A stretch of DNA of 64,000 nt from Sphingomonadales bacterium (lineage in GTDB: Bacteria; Pseudomonadota; Alphaproteobacteria; Sphingomonadales; Sphingomonadaceae): contig JADKHG010000002.1 in the NCBI GenBank assembly GCA_016721875.1, forward strand, positions 248,001 through 312,000, given 5' to 3'. The notes under the pieces are model-generated. The model did not search any database, was not told where the DNA came from, and worked only from the letters and a program-made list of their open reading frames with translations. Made by a program: the position numbers and the translations under genes. Within the stretch, counting starts at the first letter, position 1; every line of letters begins with the position of its first letter. Positions 34,390-43,349 of the stretch are shown piece by piece.

Positions 34390-34886
34390 TGGTCTATCTC
34401 CGATGGGAATTGCCCCGTCTGCCGCAGGGCCTCTGCCAATGCGATGCCAGCGCTGACCGCAACATTCAAGGATCGAAAGCCGGGGCGCATCGGAATTCGC
34501 ACCTGATAATCGGCGCGGTCATGCACCGCTGCCGGCACGCCCGCACTTTCTGAGCCAAACAGCAAGATATCGCCGGGCAGGAATCGGGCATCGGGCAGGG
34601 GCTGCGACCCGGCGCTGGTGAACAGCACGATGCGGCTATGTTGTTCTGCGGCGGATTGTTCAAATCCGGACCAGTCCGGGTGGCGCACGATCTGTGCTTG
34701 CGTGGCATAGTCCATGCCCGCGCGTCGCAAGCTTTTGTCCGAAAAGGGAAAGCCGCACGGCTCAATAATTTCGCATGGTACGCCAAGGCAGGCGCACAGA
34801 CGCAATATCGTACCGACATTCCCCGCGATATCGGGCTGGTAAAGGGCGATTTTCAAGCGTGGTTCCGTTTTTTGCAACTTATGCAC
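34386..34886 (-). CDS. trmL: tRNA (cytidine/uridine-34-2'-O)-methyltransferase
   Basis: SPOUT-family methyltransferase that modifies the wobble base of some leucine tRNAs. The 166-residue protein shows ALYQPDIAGNVGTILRLCACLG near the N-terminus, LFGSESAGVP and the knotted C-terminal segment IPMRPGFRSLNVAVSAGIALAEALRQ, all close to TrmL/YibK. It is the first gene of the trmL-hemF-GNAT-MaoC run and is transcribed away from petA. Confidence 0.93.
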   Translation of the reverse strand: MHKLQKTEPRLKIALYQPDIAGNVGTILRLCACLGVPCEIIEPCGFPFSDKSLRRAGMDYATQAQIVRHPDWSGFEQSAAEQHSRIVLFTSAGSQPLPDARFLPGDILLFGSESAGVPAAVHDRADYQVRIPMRPGFRSLNVAVSAGIALAEALRQTGQFPSEIDQ

Positions 34887-35056
34887 AGGCGAATGTCACA
34901 TATTGACCAAATTCCCTGTTGGCAAATACGCTGTAACGCGTCTATCAGGCCGCTGAATCGCGTTGGTCGGGTACCGTCCGGTGCGCAAAAACATAAAAAA
35001 CGGGAGTGAGCAGCATTTGGCCTTGTCGCTATGCTGTGATCTTTTAAGGGCAATCT

Positions 35057-35626
35057 ATGACCACGGTCGAACAGGTGGAAAGCATGACAGAAGCGACTGA
35101 GGGCGAGGGCGTACGCCGTCGCGACTTCATCCATATCGCAGCGACAAGCTGGGCGGGCATTGGTGCCGTCGCAGTGGCGCTGCCGCTGGTCAACCAGATG
35201 TCGCCAAGTGCTGACGTCTTGGCTTTGGCTTCAATCGAGGTCGATATTTCGTCAATTGACGAGGGACAGGCGATCAAGACCAGCTGGCGCAAGCAGCCGG
35301 TGTTCATCCGTAACCTGACCAAAGCTGAAATTGCTGCCGCCAACAAGGTGGCGCTTGGCACATTGCGCGATCCGCAAGCATTGGCCGACCGGACAAAGAC
35401 GGGTAAGGAAAATTGGCTGATCACGCTTGGTGTCTGCACCCATCTGGGGTGCGTTCCGCTGGGTGCTGCCGCTGGCGAAGTCAAAGGCGAATTTGGCGGC
35501 TATTTCTGCCCGTGCCATGGTTCACATTATGACACTGCAGGCCGTATTCGCAAAGGTCCCGCACCATTGAACCTTGCGGTTCCAGAATATGAATTTCTTT
35601 CCGACACTGTCGTAAAGATTGGTTGA
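35057..35626 (+). CDS. petA: Ubiquinol-cytochrome c reductase Rieske iron-sulfur subunit
   Basis: A 189-residue Rieske protein of the bc1 complex; it takes an electron from ubiquinol and passes it to cytochrome c1. RRRDFIHIAATSWAG is a Tat-type membrane anchor. The 2Fe-2S ligands are in CTHLGCVPLG and CPCHGSHYD. It starts at ATG 35057 and is followed by cytochrome b after 14 bases. The gene order petA-petB-petC is the usual proteobacterial one. Confidence 0.96.
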   Translation: MTTVEQVESMTEATEGEGVRRRDFIHIAATSWAGIGAVAVALPLVNQMSPSADVLALASIEVDISSIDEGQAIKTSWRKQPVFIRNLTKAEIAAANKVALGTLRDPQALADRTKTGKENWLITLGVCTHLGCVPLGAAAGEVKGEFGGYFCPCHGSHYDTAGRIRKGPAPLNLAVPEYEFLSDTVVKIG

Positions 35627-35640
35627 GGAGCGCGATTGAG

Positions 35641-36903
35641 ATGAGCTTCCCTTGGGCAAATGAATATAAGCCGCAACATCCGCTGATGCAGTGGGTGGAT
35701 GAGCGCCTGCCGCTCCCGCGCTTTGTCTACAACGCAATCGGCGGCGGTTATCCCGTCCCGCGCAACCTCAACTATTGGTGGAATTTTGGTGTCCTTTCGG
35801 GCGTCGCACTGGTTATCCAGATCGTCACCGGCATCATTCTCGCCATGCATTATTATGCTAGCGTCGGCGGTGCTTTTGAAAGCGTCGAGCATATCATGCG
35901 CGACGTTAACGGTGGCTGGTTCCTGCGCTACGCGCATATGAACGGTGCAAGCTTCTTCTTCATTGTGGTTTACCTCCATATTTTCCGCGGGCTTTACTAC
36001 GGATCGTACAAGGCTCCGCGTGAAATGGTTTGGCTGCTCGGCGTGGTCATCTTCCTGCTGATGATGGCAACCGCTTTCATGGGTTATGTGCTTCCATGGG
36101 GACAGATGAGCTTCTGGGGTGCGCAGGTTATCACCAGCTTCTTCTCGGCAATTCCGGTTGTGGGTGAGCCGCTGCGCCAATGGCTGCTCGGCGGATTTGC
36201 GCCGGATCAAGCTGCGCTGAACCGTTTCTTCTCGCTGCACTATCTGTTGCCGTTCGTCATTGCCGCTGTGATCATCTTGCACGTTTGGGCGCTGCACATT
36301 CCGGGGTCGTCAAACCCCACGGGTGTCAGCGTGAAGAGCGAACAGGATACCGTTCCCTTCCACCCCTATTACACCGCGAAAGACGGTTTCGGGCTGGGGC
36401 TGTTCCTGATCCTGTTTGTGATCCTGACCTTCTTTGCGCCAAACCTGCTCGGGCATCCGGACAACTATATCCCGGCCAACCCCCTTTCGACGCCGGCACA
36501 TATCGTTCCCGAATGGTATTTCTGGCCGTTCTACGCAATCCTGCGTGCCTTCACCGTGGACTTCCTTTTCATTCCGGCGAAGCTTTTGGGTGTGCTGGCA
36601 ATGTTCGGATCGATCGCGCTATTGTTCTTCCTGCCTTGGCTGGATACCTCACCGGTGCGTTCGGGCAATTACCGTCCGCTGTTCCGCAAGTTCTTCTGGG
36701 TGCTGCTGATCGACATCGCCATCCTCGGATATTGCGGCGTGATGCCCGCTGAAGGCCCTTACATCCTTCTCGGTCAGATTGCGTCTGCTTATTATTTCGC
36801 CCACTTCCTCATCATCCTGCCGATCGTTTCGCGTATCGAAAAGCCGCTTGCGCTGCCCAATTCGATTACCGAAGCCGTCACCGGCAAAGCCGCCGCTGCC
36901 TAA
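35641..36903 (+). CDS. petB: Cytochrome b of the bc1 complex
   Basis: A 420-residue membrane protein carrying two haems b and the quinone sites. ATG 35641 (MSFPWANEYKPQHPLMQWVDERLP) is chosen; GAGGAGCG stands eleven bases upstream. The haem-binding histidines lie in HMNGASFFFIVVYLHIFRGLYYG and in the fourth helix; PEWYFWPFYAILRA carries the Qo-site PEWY motif. Eight membrane helices fit the family. The frame is intact. Confidence 0.97.
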   Translation: MSFPWANEYKPQHPLMQWVDERLPLPRFVYNAIGGGYPVPRNLNYWWNFGVLSGVALVIQIVTGIILAMHYYASVGGAFESVEHIMRDVNGGWFLRYAHMNGASFFFIVVYLHIFRGLYYGSYKAPREMVWLLGVVIFLLMMATAFMGYVLPWGQMSFWGAQVITSFFSAIPVVGEPLRQWLLGGFAPDQAALNRFFSLHYLLPFVIAAVIILHVWALHIPGSSNPTGVSVKSEQDTVPFHPYYTAKDGFGLGLFLILFVILTFFAPNLLGHPDNYIPANPLSTPAHIVPEWYFWPFYAILRAFTVDFLFIPAKLLGVLAMFGSIALLFFLPWLDTSPVRSGNYRPLFRKFFWVLLIDIAILGYCGVMPAEGPYILLGQIASAYYFAHFLIILPIVSRIEKPLALPNSITEAVTGKAAAA

Positions 36904-36920
36904 CAGGGAAAGATAGCATC

Positions 36921-37757
36921 ATGGTTCGTCTAATCGCTTTTCTCATCGGGTTGTTCATGAGCGGCTGGTTGCTCGTGTCGGCGGGCATCACCACCTATGG
37001 CATGATCACCGATCCTGCGAAGGAAACGGTCGAGGCCAAATTCCACAAACACCCCAAACATGTGTCGTTCAAGCATGACGGCTTGTTTGGCAAATATGAC
37101 AAACAGCAGCTGCAGCGCGGCTTCAAGGTGTTCACCGAAGTCTGCTCGGCGTGCCACAGTGCAAAGCTGGTGTCGTTCCGTGATCTGTCGGCACTGGGTT
37201 ATAGCGAAGACGAAGTGAAGGCGATTGCCAAGGGATGGAAGACCGAAGTTCCTTCGATCAACCCCGACACTGGTGAAGCCGCAACGCGTCCAGGCATTGC
37301 CGCCGACAAGATTCCTTCACCTTACGCGAACGATACCGCTGCGCGTGCCGCAAACAACAATGCGCTTCCGCCTGACCTTTCGCTGATCACCAAGGCGCGT
37401 CATAACGGTCCGGCGTATGTCTATTCACTGCTGACTGGCTATCAGCCCGTTCCGGCTAACCTGCCCAAGGAAAACCGTCCGGGCACGGGGCTGCATTACA
37501 ACCCCTATTTCGCCAACCTGAACCTCGCCATGGCTGAGCCACTGACCGCGGATGGTCAGGTGACCTATGACGATGGCACAAAGGCAACCAAGGATCAGAT
37601 GGCAAAGGACGTCGCCGCCTTCCTGACATGGACGGCTGAGCCAAAGATGAACGCGCGCAAGGCCGCCGGTTGGGTGTCGCTGATCTTCCTTCTGATCTTC
37701 ACCGGTCTGACCTATTTGTCATACCGCACGATCTGGGCTGACAAGAAGAAGCACTAA
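36921..37757 (+). CDS. petC: Cytochrome c1 of the bc1 complex
   Basis: A 278-residue membrane-anchored cytochrome. A hydrophobic leader (LIAFLIGLFMSGWLLVSAG) precedes the haem motif EVCSACHSAKLV near residue 74. PPDLSLITKARHNGPAYVYSLLTGY and NLNLAMAEPL (methionine ligand region) are typical of c1, and the C-terminal helix (VSLIFLLIFTGLTYLSYRT) anchors it. It is the last gene of the bc1 operon and is followed by a strong terminator. Confidence 0.96.
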   Translation: MVRLIAFLIGLFMSGWLLVSAGITTYGMITDPAKETVEAKFHKHPKHVSFKHDGLFGKYDKQQLQRGFKVFTEVCSACHSAKLVSFRDLSALGYSEDEVKAIAKGWKTEVPSINPDTGEAATRPGIAADKIPSPYANDTAARAANNNALPPDLSLITKARHNGPAYVYSLLTGYQPVPANLPKENRPGTGLHYNPYFANLNLAMAEPLTADGQVTYDDGTKATKDQMAKDVAAFLTWTAEPKMNARKAAGWVSLIFLLIFTGLTYLSYRTIWADKKKH

Positions 37758-37775
37758 GTCTGATTCCATGCAAAT

Positions 37776-37807
37776 GCCCTGCGGCGCATGTTCGTCGCAG
37801 GGCTTTT
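37776..37807 (+). terminator. Rho-independent terminator of the bc1 operon
   Basis: GCCCTGCGGCG (37776-37786) pairs with CGTCGCAGGGC (37793-37803), eleven pairs with one G-U, loop of six, then TTTT. It lies 18 bases after the cytochrome c1 stop. Confidence 0.85.
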
Positions 37808-37865
37808 CATTTGCGGCAAAGCTATTGACCGGCACGCATGGCAATGGCATTAGCGCGCCACCGAA

Positions 37866-37939
37866 GCGGGTATAGCATAGTGGTAATGCACTAGCCTTCC
37901 AAGCTAGCTAGAGGGGTTCGATTCCCCTTACCCGCTCCA
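37866..37939 (+). tRNA. tRNA-Gly (TCC)
   Basis: Acceptor GCGGGTA pairs with TACCCGC. The D arm is AGCATAGTGGTAATGC, the anticodon loop CTTCCAA gives TCC, the T arm is GGGGTTCGATTCCCC, and CCA is encoded. Length is 74 bases. Confidence 0.96.
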
Positions 37940-37940
37940 A

Positions 37941-38030
37941 GTTCCAAGCCTATGTGATGCTGGGACTTTGCGGGGTTCGATTGTCCTCCGCTTCGCTGCG
38001 TTCGTCTTCGACTCCACCTTGCCCGCTCCA
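37941..38030 (+). repeat. Degenerate copy of the tRNA-Gly 3' half
   Basis: Just after the tRNA, GTTCCAAGCC resembles its anticodon loop, CGGGGTTCGATT (37971-37982) repeats its T arm, and TTGCCCGCTCCA (38019-38030) repeats its last bases including CCA. About 36 unrelated bases separate the last two parts. Such a partial 3' copy can be left by an integrated element that used the tRNA as attachment site. Confidence 0.5.
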
Positions 38031-38155
38031 GACTTCTCCATCCTTGCTACAATTTGCGACAATTTAGGCCGTGCCTTGGTATAGTTTGCGACCAATGCCC
38101 CCTAGATGGAATGCATCGGGTCCGCCGGACCTCATGCAAAGCAAGGATTGCACAT

Positions 38156-38776
38156 ATGAAACTCTTTCCCCTTATCGGCGCAGGCGCTTTGACGATTGCA
38201 GCCGTTGCGGCTTTTGCTGCACCCGGCGCTATGGGCCCAGGCAAGGCTGATACCAATGGCGATGGTGCGGTTTCCAAGGCAGAAATGCTGGCCAAGGCCG
38301 ACGAACATTTTGCCAAAATGGATGTCAACAAAGATGGTACGCTGAACGCTACCGACAAGGAAGCCAAGGTCAAGGCGCACTTTGGCGAAATGGATACCGA
38401 CAATAACGGTTCGATCAACGAAGCTGAATTTGTCGCTGCCCACCAGAAGCGCATGGAAATGCGCAGTGGCCCTGACGGTGCCGGTCGAGAAGGCATGGGA
38501 CCAGAAGGCATGGGACGTGGTGGCAAAGGCATGGGTCATCATGGCCGCGGACATAAAGGACGTGGTGGTGATCATATGGCGATGATGGCGAAGGCAGACA
38601 GCAACGGCGACAAGGCGATCAGCCAGGCGGAATTCCGTGCCGCTGCTGAAGCGCGCTTTGCCAAAGCTGATGCCAATAATGACGGCAAGATCAGCACCGA
38701 AGAACATCAGGCCGCACGCAAGGCGATGAAGGGCAAGTGGCGCGATGCTGCTCCGCCGCCGTCTCCCGCCGGCTGA
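38156..38776 (+). CDS. Exported EF-hand calcium-binding protein
   Basis: A 206-residue protein with a signal peptide (MKLFPLIGAGALTIAAVAAFA). Five EF-hand-like loops are readable: DTNGDGAVSKAE, DVNKDGTLNATD, DTDNNGSINEAE, DSNGDKAISQAE and DANNDGKISTEE. Between the third and fourth is a Gly/Met/His-rich stretch (about residues 103-143) that could bind other metals. It is probably periplasmic and binds calcium; its partner is unknown. An OmpR-type two-component pair follows 126 bases downstream on the same strand, which may link it to signalling, though a hairpin separates them. Confidence 0.85.
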   Translation: MKLFPLIGAGALTIAAVAAFAAPGAMGPGKADTNGDGAVSKAEMLAKADEHFAKMDVNKDGTLNATDKEAKVKAHFGEMDTDNNGSINEAEFVAAHQKRMEMRSGPDGAGREGMGPEGMGRGGKGMGHHGRGHKGRGGDHMAMMAKADSNGDKAISQAEFRAAAEARFAKADANNDGKISTEEHQAARKAMKGKWRDAAPPPSPAG

Positions 38777-38839
38777 TCCCTTGAAAATTTGACTATGCCA
38801 GGCCTTCTCCCTCCCCCTATACAATTGGCCTGGTATCCG

Positions 38840-38868
38840 ACCGGTCCGGCAATCATTGTCGGGCCGGT
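38840..38868 (+). terminator. Possible terminator after the EF-hand gene
   Basis: ACCGGTCCGGC (38840-38850) can pair, with two weak positions, with GTCGGGCCGGT (38858-38868), followed by TT. A longer-loop inverted repeat, ATGCCAGGCC with GGCCTGGTAT, lies before it (38795-38836). The lack of a T-run keeps this tentative. Confidence 0.4.
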
Positions 38869-38902
38869 TTCGGACTCTATCTAACGCAAAGGCGCGCCGC
38901 AG

Positions 38903-39619
38903 GTGAACAAGACCCGCCCACATGTCCTGCTGGTTGACGACGAAGTGTCGATCCGCGACCCGTTGGCGCGCTATCTGGAGCGGCAGGGCTACCGTGTGAC
39001 CGAAGCGGCCAATTCCGCCGCCGCGCGCGAAGCCATTGGCGGCTTTGACATCGACATCATCCTGCTCGACATCATGATGCCGGGTGAGGATGGATTGAGC
39101 CTGACGCGCTATCTGGCCGAACATGGCGGCCCGCCAGTCATCCTGCTGACCGCAAAGACCGAAGAGACCGATCGCGTCGTAGGGCTTGAAATCGGCGCCG
39201 AGGATTATGTGGTCAAACCCTTTTCGCCGCGCGAGCTGGTGGCGCGGATCAAGGTTGTGCTGCGGCGTGGTGAGGGCAACGGCAAACACAAGGAAAACTC
39301 CGATGCAATGGGCTTTGCGGGTTGGACCCTGCGGCTCGCCGAACAGGAATTGATCGATCCTGAAGGCACGCTGGTGCCCCTTTCATCCGGCGAATTCCGT
39401 CTACTCGAAGCGCTGATCGAACGGGCAGGTCAGGTGCTCAACCGCGACCAGCTGCTCGACCTGACCCGCGGCCGCATCGCCGGACCTTTCGACCGCGCAA
39501 TCGACAACCAGATCAGCCGACTGCGCCGCAAGATCGAACCCGATGCGAAGAATCCTACGTTTATCAAAACAATATGGGGCGGCGGCTATCGTTTCTCCGC
39601 CGATGTCGAGCGGCGGTGA
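38903..39619 (+). CDS. OmpR-family response regulator
   Basis: A 238-residue DNA-binding response regulator. The receiver domain has VDDE near the N-terminus, the phospho-acceptor in IILLDIMMPGEDG, the switch threonine in LLTAKTE and the lysine in VVKPFSPRELVARI. A winged-helix effector domain follows (LSSGEFRLLEALIERAGQVLNRDQLLD, RAIDNQISRLRRKIE, TIWGGGYRFSADV). The start is GTG 38903, with no ATG nearby. Its TGA overlaps the kinase ATG (TGATG), so the pair is translated together. The stimulus is unknown. Confidence 0.93.
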   Translation: MNKTRPHVLLVDDEVSIRDPLARYLERQGYRVTEAANSAAAREAIGGFDIDIILLDIMMPGEDGLSLTRYLAEHGGPPVILLTAKTEETDRVVGLEIGAEDYVVKPFSPRELVARIKVVLRRGEGNGKHKENSDAMGFAGWTLRLAEQELIDPEGTLVPLSSGEFRLLEALIERAGQVLNRDQLLDLTRGRIAGPFDRAIDNQISRLRRKIEPDAKNPTFIKTIWGGGYRFSADVERR

Positions 39620-41016
39620 TGGCATTGCTCCGCAAACTATGGCCATCGAGCCTGTTTGGACAGCTTATGCTGGTCGTGGCGGTTGCTTTGCTGGTGGCGC
39701 AATCGGTCAACACGTTGTTGTTGATTCACGGAACCAGAATGCGTGCCGAACTGGAAGCGTCGTCGATGCTTGTCGCGCGATTGGCGAATCAGATTGAAAG
39801 GCGCAGACTAACCGAAGATTCCGCAATTCCTGTTGATCGCCGCAGTCGGCGTCGACTGATCGTGGTGATTTCCGATGCTGCCCCGGTTACAGCGAAGAGC
39901 TTTCATATTGAACATGAACTGACCGAGAGGGCCACTGACTATCTGCAATCGGTTGACCCGGAAATTCGAGCGATAAGTCTCGCCGCCGGGCCAATCGCGG
40001 AATTGCCCGAAAGATTGCAACGCAAAGAGCAGCGCGACTTGCTCGAAAACCGGCTTTCGAAGCGGGACGAAGCGCATGGGCCCGACAAAGCTATCTTGCT
40101 TAATATGCAACTGGGTGACGGAAGCTGGGTCAGTGCAGCGGCGCCGGTAAGGAAACAGGGCCCCAACCCGGTCTTCATCCTGCTGGCGCAGATGATAACG
40201 CTTTATCTCGGAGTGCTGATTCCCTTGGCGTTGATTGCGCGCAGAATAGCGCGTCCGTTGCGGATTTTGACACGCCATGTCCGGGCAACGGCATTCGGAT
40301 TGAATGCGCCAAATTTGGTACCCGAAGGCCCTTCGGATATTCGCAATTTGATCGATGCGTTGAACGGAGCGCAGGAACGAGTGGACCGCATGATTACCGA
40401 AAAAGACGTCATGCTCGGTGCGATCGGCCATGATCTCAAAACGCCGCTTGCCTCGCTGCGGGTCCGTATTGAATCGGTTGAAGACGAAGCAGAGCGCCAG
40501 AAGATGGCATCGACAGTCGAGGAAATGGTAGCCATGCTCGACGACATCCTGATGCTTGCGCGTGTGGGCAAACAATCCGATCCGCTGCAAAAGACCGATA
40601 TGGTTGCGCTGGTCGATGCGGTTTGCGAAGATTTTCCGGCTGATGCAAAAATCGACCTGACATTGCCCGATCAGCGGATCACAGCCGACGTCCGCCCGAT
40701 TCTGCTCAAACGGGCGATCCGCAACATCGTTTCCAATGCATTGCAATATGGCGGCGATGCGATGGTATCGCTCGAACAGACCGCGAATGGCGTGGCAATC
40801 CTTGTCGATGACAATGGGCCCGGCATCCCGGAAGAGGCGATGAAAGATTTGCTTGAACCGTTTGCGCGGGCTGAAGGTTCACGCAATCGCGGAACCGGCG
40901 GGTCGGGTCTCGGCCTGACCATAGCCCGTGCCATCAGCGAAGCCCATGGCGGCTCGATCAAGCTGGAAAATCGCCCCGAGGGTGGCCTACGCGCCTGCTT
41001 GCTGATTAAGGGCTAA
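39619..41016 (+). CDS. Sensor histidine kinase, EnvZ-like
   Basis: A 465-residue membrane kinase partner of the preceding regulator. The first membrane segment is near residues 10-32 (LFGQLMLVVAVALLVAQSV); a periplasmic sensor of about 150 residues precedes a second segment (FILLAQMITLYLGVLIPLALIA). HAMP follows, then the HisKA box AIGHDLKTPLASLRVRIE with the phospho-histidine, and the HATPase with N box RNIVSNALQYGG and G boxes DDNGPGIP and GTGGSGLGLTIARAI. It ends 11 bases past the stop of the convergent ATPase gene. Confidence 0.93.
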   Translation: MALLRKLWPSSLFGQLMLVVAVALLVAQSVNTLLLIHGTRMRAELEASSMLVARLANQIERRRLTEDSAIPVDRRSRRRLIVVISDAAPVTAKSFHIEHELTERATDYLQSVDPEIRAISLAAGPIAELPERLQRKEQRDLLENRLSKRDEAHGPDKAILLNMQLGDGSWVSAAAPVRKQGPNPVFILLAQMITLYLGVLIPLALIARRIARPLRILTRHVRATAFGLNAPNLVPEGPSDIRNLIDALNGAQERVDRMITEKDVMLGAIGHDLKTPLASLRVRIESVEDEAERQKMASTVEEMVAMLDDILMLARVGKQSDPLQKTDMVALVDAVCEDFPADAKIDLTLPDQRITADVRPILLKRAIRNIVSNALQYGGDAMVSLEQTANGVAILVDDNGPGIPEEAMKDLLEPFARAEGSRNRGTGGSGLGLTIARAISEAHGGSIKLENRPEGGLRACLLIKG

Positions 41017-41959
41017 GCGGATCGGCCAGCCCGAACTGCTCAAGCTTCCGGGCAAAATCCGTTGCGGATAGGCCGGTCAGGCCGGCTGCCCGTTCAATCT
41101 TTCCACCACTTCGCTTGAGTGCTTCCGCCAGCAGTCTGCGTTCCTCGATCGCGAGGCAAGTATGCAGGTCGAGCGAATCGCAGACATTCTCCTTACCATT
41201 CGCAACCGCAAATCCGGTTATCGGCGCGCGGGCAAGCAATCGACGGACCTGAGCAGTCTCAAGCCGGCGGCCACCATATTCTGCCGCTGATTGCAGGGCG
41301 AATTTGTGCAGTTCGTGCAAATTGCCCGGCCAGTTATGGGCGACCAACGCCCCCCAGGCGGGTTTGGTAATGATTGGACGCAGGCCATTGGGATTGCTGT
41401 CCCACTGTGCCTGTATAAGCGCGACAATATCGGCCCGTCGACGGATCAGCGGCTGTGAAGGAATGATCAGCGATGAGATGAGCGCATATAATTCTGCATC
41501 AAATTCACCACGTGCAACCAGTTCGACCAGATTGTGGCTGGTCGAGGCGATCAACCGCCCGCCGGAGCGGGGATGTTCGGATAGCCAGACAAGAAGACCT
41601 TTTTGCGCTTCGACCGGCAGATTGTCGATGTCTTCAAGGAACAATGTGCCATCAGGCGAAATCATCCGCCATTCGGAGGGTATGCCGAGATCATCGGGCG
41701 CGATGATTCCCGCAATTTCCGAGCAACGCAGCGCGATATAATGCACCTGGGGGTTTTGCGAATTGGCGTGGATCGCCGCGGCCATCGCCGCTTTGCCGCT
41801 GCCTTCCGGACCGGTTATCAGCAAGGGCTGATCGACCGAGGCTGCCAGACTCACCATTTGCCGTAACGCATGAGCAGCGATGCTCTCACCCACCAATGCG
41901 ATACAGCGGCTGTCGGCGGCGCTGTGCGATGTCTGCAACATGGCTTGAAACTGGAGCAT
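41006..41959 (-). CDS. Degenerate sigma-54-activator-like AAA+ protein
   Basis: A 317-residue protein related to the AAA+ domain of bacterial enhancer-binding proteins. Walker A (GPEGSGKAAMA) and Walker B (GTLFLEDIDNLP) are present, together with a C-terminal Fis-type helix-turn-helix (GKIERAAGLTGLSATDFARKL). However the GAFTGA loop that contacts sigma-54 is missing: only about 30 residues separate the strand after Walker A from Walker B. The arginine-finger segment, normally FREDLYYRL, reads FDAELYALI. There is no receiver or sensor domain. It may be a DNA-binding repressor or TyrR-like regulator rather than an activator. ATG 41959 has AGGAAAGG upstream. It faces the two-component operon tail to tail. 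Confidence 0.8.
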   Translation of the reverse strand: MLQFQAMLQTSHSAADSRCIALVGESIAAHALRQMVSLAASVDQPLLITGPEGSGKAAMAAAIHANSQNPQVHYIALRCSEIAGIIAPDDLGIPSEWRMISPDGTLFLEDIDNLPVEAQKGLLVWLSEHPRSGGRLIASTSHNLVELVARGEFDAELYALISSLIIPSQPLIRRRADIVALIQAQWDSNPNGLRPIITKPAWGALVAHNWPGNLHELHKFALQSAAEYGGRRLETAQVRRLLARAPITGFAVANGKENVCDSLDLHTCLAIEERRLLAEALKRSGGKIERAAGLTGLSATDFARKLEQFGLADPLSP

Positions 41960-42116
41960 GAATCCCACCTTTCCTTAAACGAAATCATTCTCGTTTCAGG
42001 CAGGATTGTCATTTTCTGGAATATCAGCTGCGGCTTAATAGCGGGTAAGGCCAAAGCGATTGATGTCGCCAAAATGGAGGCTATCCGATGCCAGTTGCAT
42101 CGGAATTGGAGTGCAA

Positions 42117-43349
42117 TCAGCCGGTCGGCTGTTTCTTCCAGGTTCCGCTCGATTGGAATTCGGGGCGGATATTGCCTTCGTTCGGCAGGTTTCCACCGCC
42201 ATAGGTCGCGTCGCCACCCTTGGCTGCGGCCGATTTGGAATAGCTTGGCGGTGCATAGACCGGAACATTTTTCTGACGCACCGGCGCGATGTCCGAATAG
42301 GCGGATGCAGCTGGTGGGGCCTGATAGGTGGCGCGCGCGGCGGCAATCGCCTCTTGCTCGGCCTTAATCCTGGCAGCAGCAAATTCGCGCTCATATTGTT
42401 TCTGCAGCTGGATCGGGTCGAGCGAGGGTGCAGTGCTCGGCGTCCAGGCACGCGGCTTGGGACCGGGGAAGGGCTCGCGACCTGCATAGCTGCTGAAGAA
42501 GGCCGAGGGACGACCGGCGCTGCCGCGCCAGCTGTAGAAACGGTGCGCGCCGATTGTGCCGAGATAGTTCAGGCTGGGTGCCCAATAGGGATAGACATAG
42601 GTCGCGTGATAGTGCGTGGCCATGCCGACCGGTGCATAAACATAGCCTGCCAGAGCCTGCAGCGCGACATTCTGCGCGCGCAACCAAGCCGGACGTGCCG
42701 GCATGCGTGCCATTGACCCATCGCAGGAATAGCTGAACTGGCAGCCAGTTGCGCGTTCGGACCCCTGATAAATCACCCCGCAAATCGTATTCGGATAAGT
42801 CGGGTGGCGCATGCGGTTGATGATGACTTGTGCGACAGCGCGTTGTCCGGCGTCGGGTTCGTTTGCCGCTTCATAATAGATTGCGTCAGTCAGGCATTTG
42901 AGCGCGCGACTGTGGTCGGCCGTGCCAGCACGGATGACCAGAGGCTGCGCGGCACCGGCAGGTGAGGGAGGCAGGGCCTGCAATTCGGCCAAGCTCGCAT
43001 CGCTGGGCAATGCACCATCAAGCGCGGCGAAGCTGCTGTCGCTGGGTGCTGGTGCCGTTGGTGCAGGAGCGACCTCGTTCGGATCGAGGAAATAGAATGC
43101 CGACCCGGCAAAATTCTCTTCGGGTTTTTCGACCGAGCTTAAAGGCTCGCGGACGTCTACCGACTTGGACCAGCCAAATTGCGCCGTTGTCGGCAACAGC
43201 GCGAGCAATGTGAAGGCAATGACGACGAGCAGGATTTCGCGGACGCCAAACAGCCGCCGACGACGCGCTTTGGGTTCAGCGCGACGCTGTTTACCATTTT
43301 CGGTCTCGAAAGGATGGTGAAACATGGGCCCCAGTCGTTGTCGCGCCAT
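42117..43349 (-). CDS. SleB-like cell wall hydrolase
   Basis: A 410-residue membrane-anchored protein with a Hydrolase_2 (SleB-type) domain. After a basic N-terminus comes one membrane segment (ILLVVIAFTLLALLP), then a Pro/Ala-rich spacer, then the catalytic region CLTDAIYYEAANEPDAGQRAVAQVIINR with the conserved glutamate, followed by CGVIYQGSERATGCQFSYSCDG. The C-terminal third is low-complexity, rich in Ala and Gln. It probably cuts peptidoglycan in the periplasm. The start could be ATG 43349 or the ATG eight codons later. Confidence 0.87.
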   Translation of the reverse strand: MARQRLGPMFHHPFETENGKQRRAEPKARRRRLFGVREILLVVIAFTLLALLPTTAQFGWSKSVDVREPLSSVEKPEENFAGSAFYFLDPNEVAPAPTAPAPSDSSFAALDGALPSDASLAELQALPPSPAGAAQPLVIRAGTADHSRALKCLTDAIYYEAANEPDAGQRAVAQVIINRMRHPTYPNTICGVIYQGSERATGCQFSYSCDGSMARMPARPAWLRAQNVALQALAGYVYAPVGMATHYHATYVYPYWAPSLNYLGTIGAHRFYSWRGSAGRPSAFFSSYAGREPFPGPKPRAWTPSTAPSLDPIQLQKQYEREFAAARIKAEQEAIAAARATYQAPPAASAYSDIAPVRQKNVPVYAPPSYSKSAAAKGGDATYGGGNLPNEGNIRPEFQSSGTWKKQPTG

